Below, one piece after another: positions 8,660 through 17,439 of a stretch of 64,000 bases of DNA (the first letter of the stretch is position 1; the number at the start of each line of letters is the position of its first letter). The notes beneath the pieces were generated by a model that was not told the DNA's origin, searched no databases, and saw only the letters and a list, made by a program, of their open reading frames with translations. This stretch comes from Bacteroidota bacterium. Lineage in GTDB: Bacteria; Bacteroidota; Bacteroidia; NS11-12g; UBA955. Position numbers and translations under genes: made by a program. The stretch is taken from contig JAEUUL010000024.1 in the NCBI GenBank assembly GCA_016787485.1, forward strand, positions 62,001 to 126,000. The letters are read 5' to 3'.

Positions 8660-10192
8660 ATGACCGAAAAAATTCTCATTCTGGACTTCGGTTCCCAGTA
8701 TACCCAACTCATTGCCAGAAGGGTGCGCGAACTGAATGTGTACTGTGAAATCCACCCTTACAATCATTATCCGGCGCCAGACGCATCGGTAAAGGGCGTT
8801 ATCCTTTCGGGTGGCCCCAGCTCTGTAAACGACACCGATGCTCCTGATCTGGACCTGCAACCGTTTTTGCAAGGCTTTCCAACCCTGGGCGTGTGCTATG
8901 GTGCCCAACTCATGGCGAAAAAAGGAGGAGGAGAAGTATCAAAAAGTGCGCACCGTGAATATGGACGGGCCACCCTGGTGCAATGTGGTGAACCCAATGC
9001 ACTGCTGGATGGACTTAGCTACGAAAGCCAGGTGTGGATGAGCCATGCTGACACCATTACCAGACTGCCCGAAGGAACCACCATCATTGGCACTACACAG
9101 GCAATCCCGGTTGCTGCATTCCGGCTGGATGCCTATAATCATGCCTACGGAATTCAATTCCATCCGGAAGTTTATCATAGTACTGAAGGCAAAGAATTGC
9201 TGCACAATTTCCTGTTTAAAATCTGTGGTTGCACCGGAGACTGGACACCGGGTCATTTCATTGATGAATCGGTAGAAACCATTCGTCGCCAGGTGGGGTC
9301 TGATGCCGTAATACTGGGTCTCAGCGGGGGTGTGGACAGTTCTGTAGCAGCACTCTTATTGCATAAAGCCATCGGGCAGAAACTGCACTGTATTTTCATC
9401 AACAATGGTCTGCTCCGCAAAAACGAATATGAAGAAGTACAGGAAGCCTACCGCGAACTCAATCTGAATGTTCACGCAGTAGATGCCAGCGAACAGTTTT
9501 ACTCCGAACTGCACGGTGTATCTGATCCTGAAACCAAGCGCAAAATTATCGGCAGGGTATTTGTAGAAGTGTTTCAACAGGAAGCGAAAAAGATACCCGA
9601 TGCCAAATGGTTGGCCCAGGGTACCATTTATCCCGATGTAATTGAAAGTGTAAGCGTGAAAGGACCCTCAGCAACCATTAAGAGTCACCACAATGTGGGC
9701 GGACTGCCTGAAAGTCTGCACCTGGGCATAGTAGAGCCCTTGCGCAGCTTGTTCAAGGATGAGGTGCGCCGCGTGGGTGCTGCACTCAATCTTCCGGCAA
9801 ACATACTGCACCGGCATCCATTTCCCGGTCCCGGCCTTGCTATTCGTATTATCGGTGAAATCACAAAAGACAAGATAAAACTGCTTCAGGATGCAGATGC
9901 CATATACATCGGCAAGCTCAAAGAACATGGCTGGTACGACCAGATCTGGCAGGCAGGAACCATTCTTACACCCATACAAAGTGTAGGGGTGATGGGCGAC
10001 GAACGCACCTATGAAAATGTGGTTGCTTTAAGAGCTGTGACCAGCACAGACGGGATGACCGCAGACTGGGTACATATTCCCTATGAACTGCTCGCAGAAA
10101 TCAGCAATGCCATCATTAACCAAACCAAAGGAATAAACCGGGTTGTGTACGATATCAGCAGCAAGCCCCCGGCCACGATAGAATGGGAATAA
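8660..10192 (+). CDS. guaA: GMP synthase (glutamine-hydrolysing)
   Basis: Converts XMP to GMP using glutamine and ATP. 510 aa in a single chain. The N-terminal class I glutamine amidotransferase domain has nucleophile C79 in GVCYGAQL and the HPE triad part in [11 protein letters not shown]. The ATP pyrophosphatase domain starts near residue 215 with the PP-loop SGGVDSSVA, and the C-terminal dimerisation domain ends KPPATIEWE, as is standard. The start was placed at ATG 8660 to give the conserved [16 protein letters not shown]-terminus and because the promoter box lies just upstream. It overlaps the following gene by 10 nt. Confidence 0.97.
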   Translation: MTEKILILDFGSQYTQLIARRVRELNVYCEIHPYNHYPAPDASVKGVILSGGPSSVNDTDAPDLDLQPFLQGFPTLGVCYGAQLMAKKGGGEVSKSAHREYGRATLVQCGEPNALLDGLSYESQVWMSHADTITRLPEGTTIIGTTQAIPVAAFRLDAYNHAYGIQFHPEVYHSTEGKELLHNFLFKICGCTGDWTPGHFIDESVETIRRQVGSDAVILGLSGGVDSSVAALLLHKAIGQKLHCIFINNGLLRKNEYEEVQEAYRELNLNVHAVDASEQFYSELHGVSDPETKRKIIGRVFVEVFQQEAKKIPDAKWLAQGTIYPDVIESVSVKGPSATIKSHHNVGGLPESLHLGIVEPLRSLFKDEVRRVGAALNLPANILHRHPFPGPGLAIRIIGEITKDKIKLLQDADAIYIGKLKEHGWYDQIWQAGTILTPIQSVGVMGDERTYENVVALRAVTSTDGMTADWVHIPYELLAEISNAIINQTKGINRVVYDISSKPPATIEWE

Positions 10193-11271
10193 TCCGCACA
10201 TACCGTATTTATATCCTGTTCCTGTTTCTGACAGGATCTGCAATGCATCTGGGTGCTCAACCTTTTAAGCAATCCTATAAGGCTGCCCTGATTCTGCCTT
10301 TCAAAAGCGGAGGAAACCATGGTCAGTTGGGTGAAGCCATTCTCGATTACTACGAAGGATTCAAAATGGCCCTTAAAGACCTGGAAAATGAAGGTCTGAA
10401 AATGCAGCTCTATGTTTTCGACAGTGAGAAAGACAGTTTGGCGATGGATGAAATTCTTCTGCATCCGGATCTGGGAAAAATGGACCTCATCATTGGACCT
10501 GTGAGTGAAAAAGGCATGGCAAAACTCGACGTATTCTGCCAGGAAAAGAACATTGTGCTCATTTCACCACTGAAATACTACAAACCGCATACAGGTGGTG
10601 CAAAGATTTTCAACTTTTTCATACCCGACTCACTGCGTGTAGCCGCATCAGCCAAAGCCGTGTATGAATTGTACCCAAAACACCGCTATTATTTACTCAC
10701 TGATAACAGCGCCAAAAGCAAAGAGAATGCAGCCATTTTGAAACGCCTAAAGTGGATTCCCTGGAAAACGGTAAATCTTGTGAATGGAAGGCCCACTCCG
10801 GCCATAGCACGCACAGACAGTGTAATCGTGGTTACCACCATCCCTTTGTCTTCTGCAAAATCAGGATTGCTTGCTGCGGTGAAGGGCAAGAAGAACAGTT
10901 GGGCTCTGGGATTTCACGATTGGTATCCGGAAATTGAGAGTTTCTATAAAATAAATGAACCTCAACTCCTCTACCCCGCAGTCAATTACATCAATGAATC
11001 GGATACAGCCGTGGTAGATTTTGAAAACCGCTTTACCGAGAATTACGAGGGTGAGCCAAGCAAATATGCCTTTCAGGGTTACGATCAGGCGCTGTGGCTC
11101 GGTTATTCACTCATGACCTGGGGCCCGGATTTTTACCTGCACAATCCCGATGCTGCCAACCATGGCCTCATCAATGTCATTCACATGCAACAGGAGAAAA
11201 ACGGGTATCTCAATGCCGGAATCAACCTGGTGCGTATTCTGGACGGGGAAAGCACAGCCTTTAAACCCTGA
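10183..11271 (+). CDS. Periplasmic binding protein type 1-like exported protein
   Basis: 362 aa. A signal peptide covers about 1-26 (basic start GIIRTYR, hydrophobic core, cleavage after LGAQ). The rest resembles the type 1 periplasmic-binding fold seen in branched-chain amino acid receptors and LppC-like proteins: [12 protein letters not shown], a [12 protein letters not shown] helix, [13 protein letters not shown] and the following [10 protein letters not shown]. In Bacteroidota such proteins are often fused to LysM domains; none is seen here. No permease or ATPase gene is adjacent, so a role in classical uptake is doubtful; envelope or cell-wall sensing is possible but not shown. It overlaps guaA by 10 nt at its start and the next gene by CTGA at its end. 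Confidence 0.72.
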   Translation: MGIIRTYRIYILFLFLTGSAMHLGAQPFKQSYKAALILPFKSGGNHGQLGEAILDYYEGFKMALKDLENEGLKMQLYVFDSEKDSLAMDEILLHPDLGKMDLIIGPVSEKGMAKLDVFCQEKNIVLISPLKYYKPHTGGAKIFNFFIPDSLRVAASAKAVYELYPKHRYYLLTDNSAKSKENAAILKRLKWIPWKTVNLVNGRPTPAIARTDSVIVVTTIPLSSAKSGLLAAVKGKKNSWALGFHDWYPEIESFYKINEPQLLYPAVNYINESDTAVVDFENRFTENYEGEPSKYAFQGYDQALWLGYSLMTWGPDFYLHNPDAANHGLINVIHMQQEKNGYLNAGINLVRILDGESTAFKP

Positions 11272-12431
11272 ACCTGCTCGACCGTAAACTGGATATTGTC
11301 TCTGCCCTGATTCAGGGGTATGAACTTGCATCGCCCTTTCACCTGTATCTTCATGAACAGTTTCGAAAAAACAAACAATTTGGCAGCCGCGACCGCCGCT
11401 GGTACCGGGAAGCTACTTACGCATACTGGCATGCAGCGTTTGAACCGGCTGTTCCTGTAAAAACAGCTGTGGCAGTTGCCCTTTACCTGCGAAATCCCGG
11501 AGACAGAGACCTGATTGAATGGCTTACTTCCAATCTCACCGGTTTTGTTACCGGTATGAATTCCACGCAAATCGCATCCCTTGGTCTGTCTTTCGGGAAA
11601 CCGGTTTCTTCTCTGTCTGCTTTCGTGGAAAGGGAAATTTCCGTTACCGTGGCCGATGAGTGGTTTTCGCACAATGCTCCTGTGTGGTTGTTTGTTCAAC
11701 CCGGGTGTGAAACAGAAACAGACGCGTGGCTGCACCAACAAGCCATTCCGTTCAGTACAGACGGACAAGCGAGAAAACTGCCCGCAGGAACCGGTGTTGA
11801 TCCCCTTTTACAGACAGGCAAAGCCTGGGTGCAGGATTTGGGTTCACAGCGCTGTTTGCATGCTTCCTGGTTTGCGCCTGGTGGCGCCATTTGGGACTGT
11901 TGCTGCGGTGCTGGCGGTAAATCCCTGCAACTGCGCAGCATGCTTCCTGAAGGCATTCTGTATGCCAGTGACAAACGTCCCGGCAGCATCCAAAATCTGA
12001 AATCACGCTTTGCAGCCTTAAAAATTGAATTACCGGTCTGTGGTACACTGGATCTGTATCATCCGCAACCGACATTGTGTATCGGGACAGCTGTATTTGA
12101 CAAACCCGTATTCGACACCATCGTGGCAGATGTGCCCTGCACCGGAAGTGGAACATGGCGCAGAAACCCGGAAAACAGACATACCTTTCAATCTGAATCC
12201 ATTCAGGAATACACCCGGTTACAACGCAGAATTGTGGCTCATGCCCTGCCTTTTCTCAAACCCGGAGGAAGACTGATTTACCTTACCTGTTCGTTGTTTC
12301 GGGCAGAAAACAGTGAAAATGTGGAGTGGCTTTCACAAAATCATTCGCTGCAGGTTCTGGAACAGGGTTTTTCCGGTGGTGCCGCATTGGATGCAGATTA
12401 CATTTACTATGCAAGTCTGGTAAAACCGTAA
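11268..12431 (+). CDS. RsmB/NOP2-type rRNA (cytosine-5) methyltransferase, probable CTG start
   Basis: SAM-dependent m5C methyltransferase of the RsmB family. The SAM site is near WDCCCGAGGKSLQL, the motif IV cysteine in DVPCTGSG (about residue 291) and the nucleophile in LTCSLF (about 341, counted from 11268). The conserved N-terminal RNA-binding segment (LLDRKLDIVSALIQGYEL, then KQFGSRDRRWYREATYAYWH) is encoded upstream of the first ATG/GTG/TTG in frame (GTG 11469). The frame opens after TAA 11262-11264, and the only plausible start codons are CTG 11268 or CTG 11274. CTG 11268 overlaps the TGA of the previous gene (CTGA), so coupled initiation at a rare CTG is my best reading. From there the protein has 387 aa, a normal family length. 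Confidence 0.85.
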   Translation: MNLLDRKLDIVSALIQGYELASPFHLYLHEQFRKNKQFGSRDRRWYREATYAYWHAAFEPAVPVKTAVAVALYLRNPGDRDLIEWLTSNLTGFVTGMNSTQIASLGLSFGKPVSSLSAFVEREISVTVADEWFSHNAPVWLFVQPGCETETDAWLHQQAIPFSTDGQARKLPAGTGVDPLLQTGKAWVQDLGSQRCLHASWFAPGGAIWDCCCGAGGKSLQLRSMLPEGILYASDKRPGSIQNLKSRFAALKIELPVCGTLDLYHPQPTLCIGTAVFDKPVFDTIVADVPCTGSGTWRRNPENRHTFQSESIQEYTRLQRRIVAHALPFLKPGGRLIYLTCSLFRAENSENVEWLSQNHSLQVLEQGFSGGAALDADYIYYASLVKP

Positions 12432-12450
12432 GCCACAAGTAACCCGGTTA

Positions 12451-13368
12451 TCAATAAAAATCCAGTCTGGAACTGATTCTCTCCCAGAACCGCGGCGCAT
12501 ACACAAATACATCATCCTTTGTATAAGGCACATTGTCTGCACCGGCATAAATCTGTATCAGATGCGTGGTATTGAAACTCAGTGAGCCTTCCATGGTCAC
12601 AGTTTCCTTATCTACAGGGGCCTTGTACAGCATCGCTTTATATTTATGACTGCGAATGATCAAACTGTTCAGCGGTGAATTGGACATCGGGTTGTCCTTC
12701 GAAGCGCCCGGTATCATTTCCCCGTTTGGGTTTGCCACAAAGGTTGAGTCCGTGTTTCCCAGATAAAAATTGAAGCCCCACCCGGTATTGGCATTCGGGA
12801 AAACCTTTTTTATCATAGCCACCTGATCAATTTTCAACACATTGTTTTCTATCGAATCTGCTGGAAACATATCCGGCTTGATGCCGTTATATTCGGGAGG
12901 GAGCTGCACAATCTGGTAAAAATACCTGGGCAAAAAACCAAAATAGGCAAAGTTTATCTGCTGGTCTAGAAATTTCCCTTCATTGTTTATCAGGCTTCCG
13001 GTCATAGGCTGAAACGTGACCACTGCATTGTTCGAAAAGTCTACAATCCTTGCCGGGTCGTTCAATGGCACTTTGGTTACATTTCCATTGATGAATGATA
13101 TCTCCTTTGCCTCAGCTGTACCCGGAACAATCACACGGTCTGCATATCCCACCATCCAAATCAGTGAAATAAATTTTGAAGGGGTAAGACTTGTAATGTA
13201 GCTCCCGAAACCCGTATATAAACTGTCGGCACTACCAGAGCTCCTTTGCAACGAAATCTCCTCACTGGTAAATTTCAGTTTGTAAATGACATTTACCCTT
13301 GTTTTCTTTTTGCAGGCAACCATGGTGCCCATGAGCAAAATACTGCAAATGAGAATAGCATGTTTCAT
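12451..13368 (-). CDS. Lipoprotein of unknown function
   Basis: 305 aa from ATG 13368; an in-frame ATG at 13395 would only add residues before the signal. The signal peptide KHAILICSILLMGTMVAC has a good lipobox (MVAC), followed by KKK, as in many Bacteroidota lipoproteins. The mature part is beta-rich with many Asn, Thr and aromatic residues and no recognised domain. The gene has its own promoter (13433-13440) and lies convergent to the methyltransferase gene, 19 nt from its end. Probably anchored in the inner or outer membrane; the function is not inferable. Confidence 0.78.
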   Translation of the reverse strand: MKHAILICSILLMGTMVACKKKTRVNVIYKLKFTSEEISLQRSSGSADSLYTGFGSYITSLTPSKFISLIWMVGYADRVIVPGTAEAKEISFINGNVTKVPLNDPARIVDFSNNAVVTFQPMTGSLINNEGKFLDQQINFAYFGFLPRYFYQIVQLPPEYNGIKPDMFPADSIENNVLKIDQVAMIKKVFPNANTGWGFNFYLGNTDSTFVANPNGEMIPGASKDNPMSNSPLNSLIIRSHKYKAMLYKAPVDKETVTMEGSLSFNTTHLIQIYAGADNVPYTKDDVFVYAPRFWERISSRLDFY

Positions 13369-13432
13369 ATACACTTTCCGCCGGTTTGGTTTCACTTTTT
13401 CAATTGAAAATCAGGAATTCCGGTAACACAGA

Positions 13433-13440
13433 CAAATTTA
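13433..13440 (-). promoter_or_regulatory. -7 box TAAATTTG of the 13368 lipoprotein gene
   Basis: Exact TAnnTTTG match on the minus strand, about 64 nt upstream of the ATG; a TTT triplet lies 19 nt further upstream where a -33 element is expected. Confidence 0.5.
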
Positions 13441-13547
13441 CACAGGGTCTGGTATGGATAAAGATAATAAAAGGAAATCTGCTTGTTCCGGAAGGCTTGT
13501 AGAAACCGCTATCAGCCGGAAAGCAAAGCGACAGCTCCGGGTGCAAC

Positions 13548-14546
13548 CTAGCGCGGATCGTAGGCCCATTTCACCAGGATACTGCCCCAGGTGAAACCAC
13601 CACCAAACGTACTGAGAATGAGATGGTCTCCCTTGCGGAACTGTTTCTCAAAATCGTACATACACAAGGGTAAGGTGCCCGCTGTGGTATTGCCATATCT
13701 GTCAATGTTCACCAGTACTTTTTCCTTGGAAAGACCCATGCGTTCCGCTGTGGCATCAATAATGCGCAGGTTTGCCTGATGCGGCACCAGCCAGTTCACA
13801 TCATCACTGGTGAGTCCGTTTCTTTCCATGATTTCATAGCTCACATCGGCCATATTGGTCACGGCAAATTTAAATACAGCCTTTCCCTCCTGGGTAACGT
13901 AATGCTCGCGGTTGGCCACTGTTTCTGCCGTTGGCGGATTCATAGACCCACCGGCTTTCTGATACAAATACTGTCTTCCGCTGCCATCCATGCGCAAAAT
14001 GCTGTCCACCACTCCAAAGCCTTCGTAATTGGGCTCAAGCAGCACACATCCGCCGCCATCCCCGAAAATAATACAGGTATTGCGGTCAGTATAGTCAATG
14101 ATTGTGCTCATCTTATCCAATCCGCACACCAGCACTTTCTTGTATGCTCCGGACTGCACCAGACGGCTTCCGGTTTCCAGGGCAAAAAGGAACCCCGAAC
14201 AGGCAGCAGCCACATCAAATCCCCAGGCATTCTTTGCCCCTATTTTATCACCAATGATATTTGCACAGGCCGGAAAAATGTAATCACCTGTAATGGTTCC
14301 GCACACAATCACATCTATCTCTTCCGGATCTATACCCCGTTTTTCCAGCATGGGCATAATGGCACGCACGGCCATATCACTGGTGGCCTTACCCGGCTCA
14401 CGCAGCAGGTGGCGTTCTTTGATTCCGGTACGGGTGGTAATCCACTCATCTGTGGTGTCCACCATTTTTTCCAGGTCAGCATTGGTCAGCACCGTTTCCG
14501 GCACATACCCGCCAACAGCGGTAATTGCAGCAGTAATTTTTTCCAT
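13548..14546 (-). CDS. fabH: Beta-ketoacyl-ACP synthase III
   Basis: Condenses acetyl-CoA with malonyl-ACP to start fatty-acid synthesis. 332 aa. The catalytic triad is C116 in AAACSGF, H256 in VPHQAN and N286 in YGNTTAG. The GDGGGCVLL glycine-rich loop is present. It is the last gene of yceD-rpmF-plsX-fabH; its ATG at 14546 overlaps the plsX stop by one base. This operon order is widespread and couples ribosome assembly to lipid synthesis. Confidence 0.97.
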   Translation of the reverse strand: MEKITAAITAVGGYVPETVLTNADLEKMVDTTDEWITTRTGIKERHLLREPGKATSDMAVRAIMPMLEKRGIDPEEIDVIVCGTITGDYIFPACANIIGDKIGAKNAWGFDVAAACSGFLFALETGSRLVQSGAYKKVLVCGLDKMSTIIDYTDRNTCIIFGDGGGCVLLEPNYEGFGVVDSILRMDGSGRQYLYQKAGGSMNPPTAETVANREHYVTQEGKAVFKFAVTNMADVSYEIMERNGLTSDDVNWLVPHQANLRIIDATAERMGLSKEKVLVNIDRYGNTTAGTLPLCMYDFEKQFRKGDHLILSTFGGGFTWGSILVKWAYDPR

Positions 14547-15511
14547 CAGGCAGTTGCGTGCGTGCTGCCAAAACCGGCCAAAGACTCGCGGATTTTCTCC
14601 ACCAGCTTGTTTTGAACCTGTGCAGCAGCCATCTCTATCATTTTCACAAAGGTATCTGCTTTTGAGATACCATGACCCACTATAACTGGTGCATTTACCC
14701 CCAGTATGGCACTACCACCGTAGTGCTTGAAATTAAACTTGTCCAGATACTCGTCCTGTATGCCGCGCTTTGCTAAGCGATAGTACATGCCTTCACACAC
14801 TTTTATGATGACATTGCCGGTAAACCCGTCACATACCACGACATCAAATGCATCACTGAAAATATCCCGTCCTTCCACATTTCCTTCAAAACGGATCCCG
14901 GCAGTGTTTTTCAGCAAGCCATGGGCGGCGCGTGTAAGAATACTTCCCTTCTCTTCTTCTTCTCCCAGATTAAGCAAACCCACCTTGGGCGAGGATACTC
15001 CATATACAGCGCTGTAAAAAAGAGAACCCAGCACTGCAAATTGCTGTATATGTTCTGGTTTGCAATCAGCATTGGCCCCCACATCCAGCAACAATCCAGG
15101 ATTGTTATTCATACGGGGAAGCACTGAGGTAAGGCAAGGCCTGAGAATACCTTCCACAGCCTTTACGGACTGAAGGCTGCCTACAAGCATGGCACCGGTG
15201 TTACCCGCACTGAGCCACGCATCAATGCGACCTTCAGCCAGATGTCTGAAACCAGTCATTATGCTGCTGTCTGGCTTGGATGCCAGTGCACGCACAGGGT
15301 GTTCACTCATTTCCACGATCTGCGGACAGTCCACTACTTCCCAGCCCGGCGATTGCAGGTTTTCTGCAGTGCACACGGCCTCTATTTCGGCAGCTTTGCC
15401 GAAGAGCACAAGTTTCCATTCGGGATGAGCCAACTGCGCCAGGTATGCACCCTTCACAGCCTCGGCAGGAGCAAAGTCCCCGCCCATGGCGTCAATACCG
15501 ATTTTCATCAT
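14546..15511 (-). CDS. plsX: Phosphate acyltransferase PlsX
   Basis: Makes acyl-phosphate from acyl-ACP for phosphatidic acid synthesis. 321 aa. The N-terminus KIGIDAMGGDFAP, the LSAGNTGAM motif and the late VVCDGFTGNVIIK segment are characteristic. Two adjacent ATG codons (15511 and 15508) could start it. The stop overlaps the fabH ATG, and the start overlaps the rpmF stop by one base, so all four genes are tightly coupled. Confidence 0.97.
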   Translation of the reverse strand: MMKIGIDAMGGDFAPAEAVKGAYLAQLAHPEWKLVLFGKAAEIEAVCTAENLQSPGWEVVDCPQIVEMSEHPVRALASKPDSSIMTGFRHLAEGRIDAWLSAGNTGAMLVGSLQSVKAVEGILRPCLTSVLPRMNNNPGLLLDVGANADCKPEHIQQFAVLGSLFYSAVYGVSSPKVGLLNLGEEEEKGSILTRAAHGLLKNTAGIRFEGNVEGRDIFSDAFDVVVCDGFTGNVIIKVCEGMYYRLAKRGIQDEYLDKFNFKHYGGSAILGVNAPVIVGHGISKADTFVKMIEMAAAQVQNKLVEKIRESLAGFGSTHATA

Positions 15512-15696
15512 TATGCCTCGTTGCGGCCCTTCATGACCTTCTGGCCACGGTACATGCCGGTTTCGAGGTTCACCCTGTGGTACAGGGAAACATCTCCGGT
15601 AACCGGGTCTGCGATCATGGGGCGTACTTCCAGCTTGTCGTGTGTGCGGCGCTTGTCGCGGCGTGTGCTTGATATTTTCCGTTTAGGATGTGCCAT
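15511..15696 (-). CDS. rpmF: 50S ribosomal protein L32
   Basis: 61-aa ribosomal protein starting AHPKRKISSTRRDKRR. It contains no cysteines, so it is a zinc-independent L32. It sits 6 nt downstream of yceD and overlaps plsX by one base. Confidence 0.96.
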   Translation of the reverse strand: MAHPKRKISSTRRDKRRTHDKLEVRPMIADPVTGDVSLYHRVNLETGMYRGQKVMKGRNEA

Positions 15697-15702
15697 TTTT
15701 TC

Positions 15703-16254
15703 TTATTTTAATAAATCTTTCAATTTGTCCCAGCGTGGGTCCGGATCTCCATCCCCACTCTGATTTATTTCGTCCAGTTTCTTCAGCATTTCCTGATTAC
15801 AGGGCTTGTTCTCCAGTCCGTCACAATTCCGAATCATTGGAACATCCAGCAAAACCGACTCATACACCGGCTGGGCTAAATTGATCCTGATTTCCTGTGG
15901 CTTCAGAAATATCAACTCCTGCGAATCTGATTCAGTTACCCTTTCTCCATCCGTAAGCAACTTATATACAAGGCGATACTGGGTATCTACCGGCATATTG
16001 ATTCCTTCCAGACAACGGTCGCAGGGCAACTGTATGGTTCCGTATGCATGCAGTTGAACATGAATCATGGCCGGAAATTTCTCCAGTGCAATGTCCAGTT
16101 CTACCCGTGCATCCAGTACCTCAGTATTCTCAAATGCTTCAAAGAACAACTTTCCAAGCGTATACCTGAATGTGTGCAGCCCGTCTTTTAATTTAACGAA
16201 CTCAATATCCAGATCTTCAATCGCTGTAGGAACGTCTTTCAAAACGAACGGCAA
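15703..16254 (-). CDS. yceD: YceD/DUF177 family protein, 23S rRNA accumulation factor type
   Basis: 183 aa. DUF177 proteins are found just upstream of rpmF in many bacteria and affect 23S rRNA accumulation. Cysteines at LPCDRCLEG (about 77-80) and a second pair in RNCDGLENKPC (near 142-150) form a likely zinc site, as in the family. The C-terminal NQSGDGDPDPRWDKLKDLL is the typical DPRWxxLxxL ending. First gene of the yceD-rpmF-plsX-fabH operon. Confidence 0.92.
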   Translation of the reverse strand: MPFVLKDVPTAIEDLDIEFVKLKDGLHTFRYTLGKLFFEAFENTEVLDARVELDIALEKFPAMIHVQLHAYGTIQLPCDRCLEGINMPVDTQYRLVYKLLTDGERVTESDSQELIFLKPQEIRINLAQPVYESVLLDVPMIRNCDGLENKPCNQEMLKKLDEINQSGDGDPDPRWDKLKDLLK

Positions 16255-16312
16255 AGGTACGAATTTTCAATGATTTATCAAAGAGGTACGCGTAAAACAC
16301 CCGCCGTCAACA

Positions 16313-16351
16313 GGATAAAAAAAATCCCCTGTCCTTTCGGAAGGGGATTTT
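16313..16351 (-). terminator. Terminator after gldN
   Basis: A 10-bp perfect stem (16321-16330 pairs with 16342-16351) carries an inner TCC/GGA pairing. On the minus strand it is followed by a run of eight T. It lies about 20 nt beyond the gldN stop, separating the T9SS operon from yceD. Confidence 0.88.
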
Positions 16352-16370
16352 ATATTCTCTTTGATTTGAA

Positions 16371-17399
16371 TCAATACTCCCACAAATCATGCTCGAAAAT
16401 GAAGAGATCATTCTTGATGTTCTCTCCTTCCAGCAAAGCAGCCAGGCCGTCTTGCTGGAATTCAGGCTTCTGGGCGATATAAAGGTCGTCCCAGTCGGTT
16501 TGTTTTACGATATAACTATCGAACAGGCGGTATTGATTGAAAAGGTCGTCCCAGCTGATGCGCATAACATCATTATAACGGTTATACACTTCACATTTGG
16601 CCAACGTGGGACGCAGGTCATTCATTTTGATCCAGAAAAGGGGCATCTCATAGGTCATACCGTTCGGGTACTTTTCCTCGTACAATGGCGCTATCGCTAT
16701 GATACGCGGAAAGAATTCAGAGTGTTTATAGTCGAAGATCCAGTCTTCCATTACTTCAAACTTCTTCACATCACTCCATTTGAAGATGTTGTAAAAGGCT
16801 GTATCAACAAGATCGGTAGGATCTTCCGGGTTGCGCCAGTTCTGAATCTGGGTAACCACCAGCTTACTGCCCTCTTTGTAGCAATCTTCCGGAGTTTTCA
16901 AACGGTTCAGCGAATCAGTCCAGTATGCCATAACCTTACCTTTGGTAGCCAGGTCATAAATAATCTGGGTAATAGGGTTTTTAGGCCAGGTAAAGGACTT
17001 GTTCATTTTCTGGCGTGTATCAATGCGGCGCCAAACACGGCGTTTGAACTTTGCATCGGCTTCACGCAGGTAAGGGTAGTTTACAACCACACCCTGATCT
17101 ATTCCGGGTCTGCCATCGTTTACAGTATGAGGAGTTTCATAATGCGATTCAGCAGCATCGTCATAGTGGGTTCCAATGGTAGGAATGGCCAGTTTGGGAG
17201 CCTCTGCTTTTGGTGCACCTGCGCCGGGTGAAGTACTTCCCGATGTGCCCGAAGACCCGGAAGAACCTGAACCTGAACTGCCTGATGAACCGGAAGATCC
17301 GGAGGAACCACCGGCTTCTCCGCCTCCACCCCAATCCCACTGCGCTGAGGCTGAACCCAGACACAGACTTACTACGGCTAAAATCAAAATCCTCTTCAT
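16371..17399 (-). CDS. gldN: T9SS component GldN/PorN
   Basis: Periplasmic ring partner of GldK in the type IX secretion/gliding machine. 342 aa. Signal peptide 1-20 (KRILILAVVSLCLGSASAQ). Residues about 22-57 are a Gly/Ser linker built of repeated GSS units, then Pro/Ala/Lys; this low-complexity stretch is longer than I expect for GldN. From about residue 90 the conserved body follows: RRIDTRQKMNKSFTWP, then DSLNRLKTPEDC, IWDDLF-type and a C-terminal IFEHDLWEY. Last gene of gldKLMN, 40 nt after gldM, with a terminator directly downstream. Confidence 0.94.
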   Translation of the reverse strand: MKRILILAVVSLCLGSASAQWDWGGGGEAGGSSGSSGSSGSSGSGSSGSSGTSGSTSPGAGAPKAEAPKLAIPTIGTHYDDAAESHYETPHTVNDGRPGIDQGVVVNYPYLREADAKFKRRVWRRIDTRQKMNKSFTWPKNPITQIIYDLATKGKVMAYWTDSLNRLKTPEDCYKEGSKLVVTQIQNWRNPEDPTDLVDTAFYNIFKWSDVKKFEVMEDWIFDYKHSEFFPRIIAIAPLYEEKYPNGMTYEMPLFWIKMNDLRPTLAKCEVYNRYNDVMRISWDDLFNQYRLFDSYIVKQTDWDDLYIAQKPEFQQDGLAALLEGENIKNDLFIFEHDLWEY

Positions 17400-17439
17400 G
17401 TGATTGTTCTTTTCTTACTTAACTGAAATCTGACACTTT

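Noticed and set aside
16389-17231. 280-codon frame antisense to gldN
   Set aside because: Overlaps a conserved T9SS gene; its composition fits a shadow frame.
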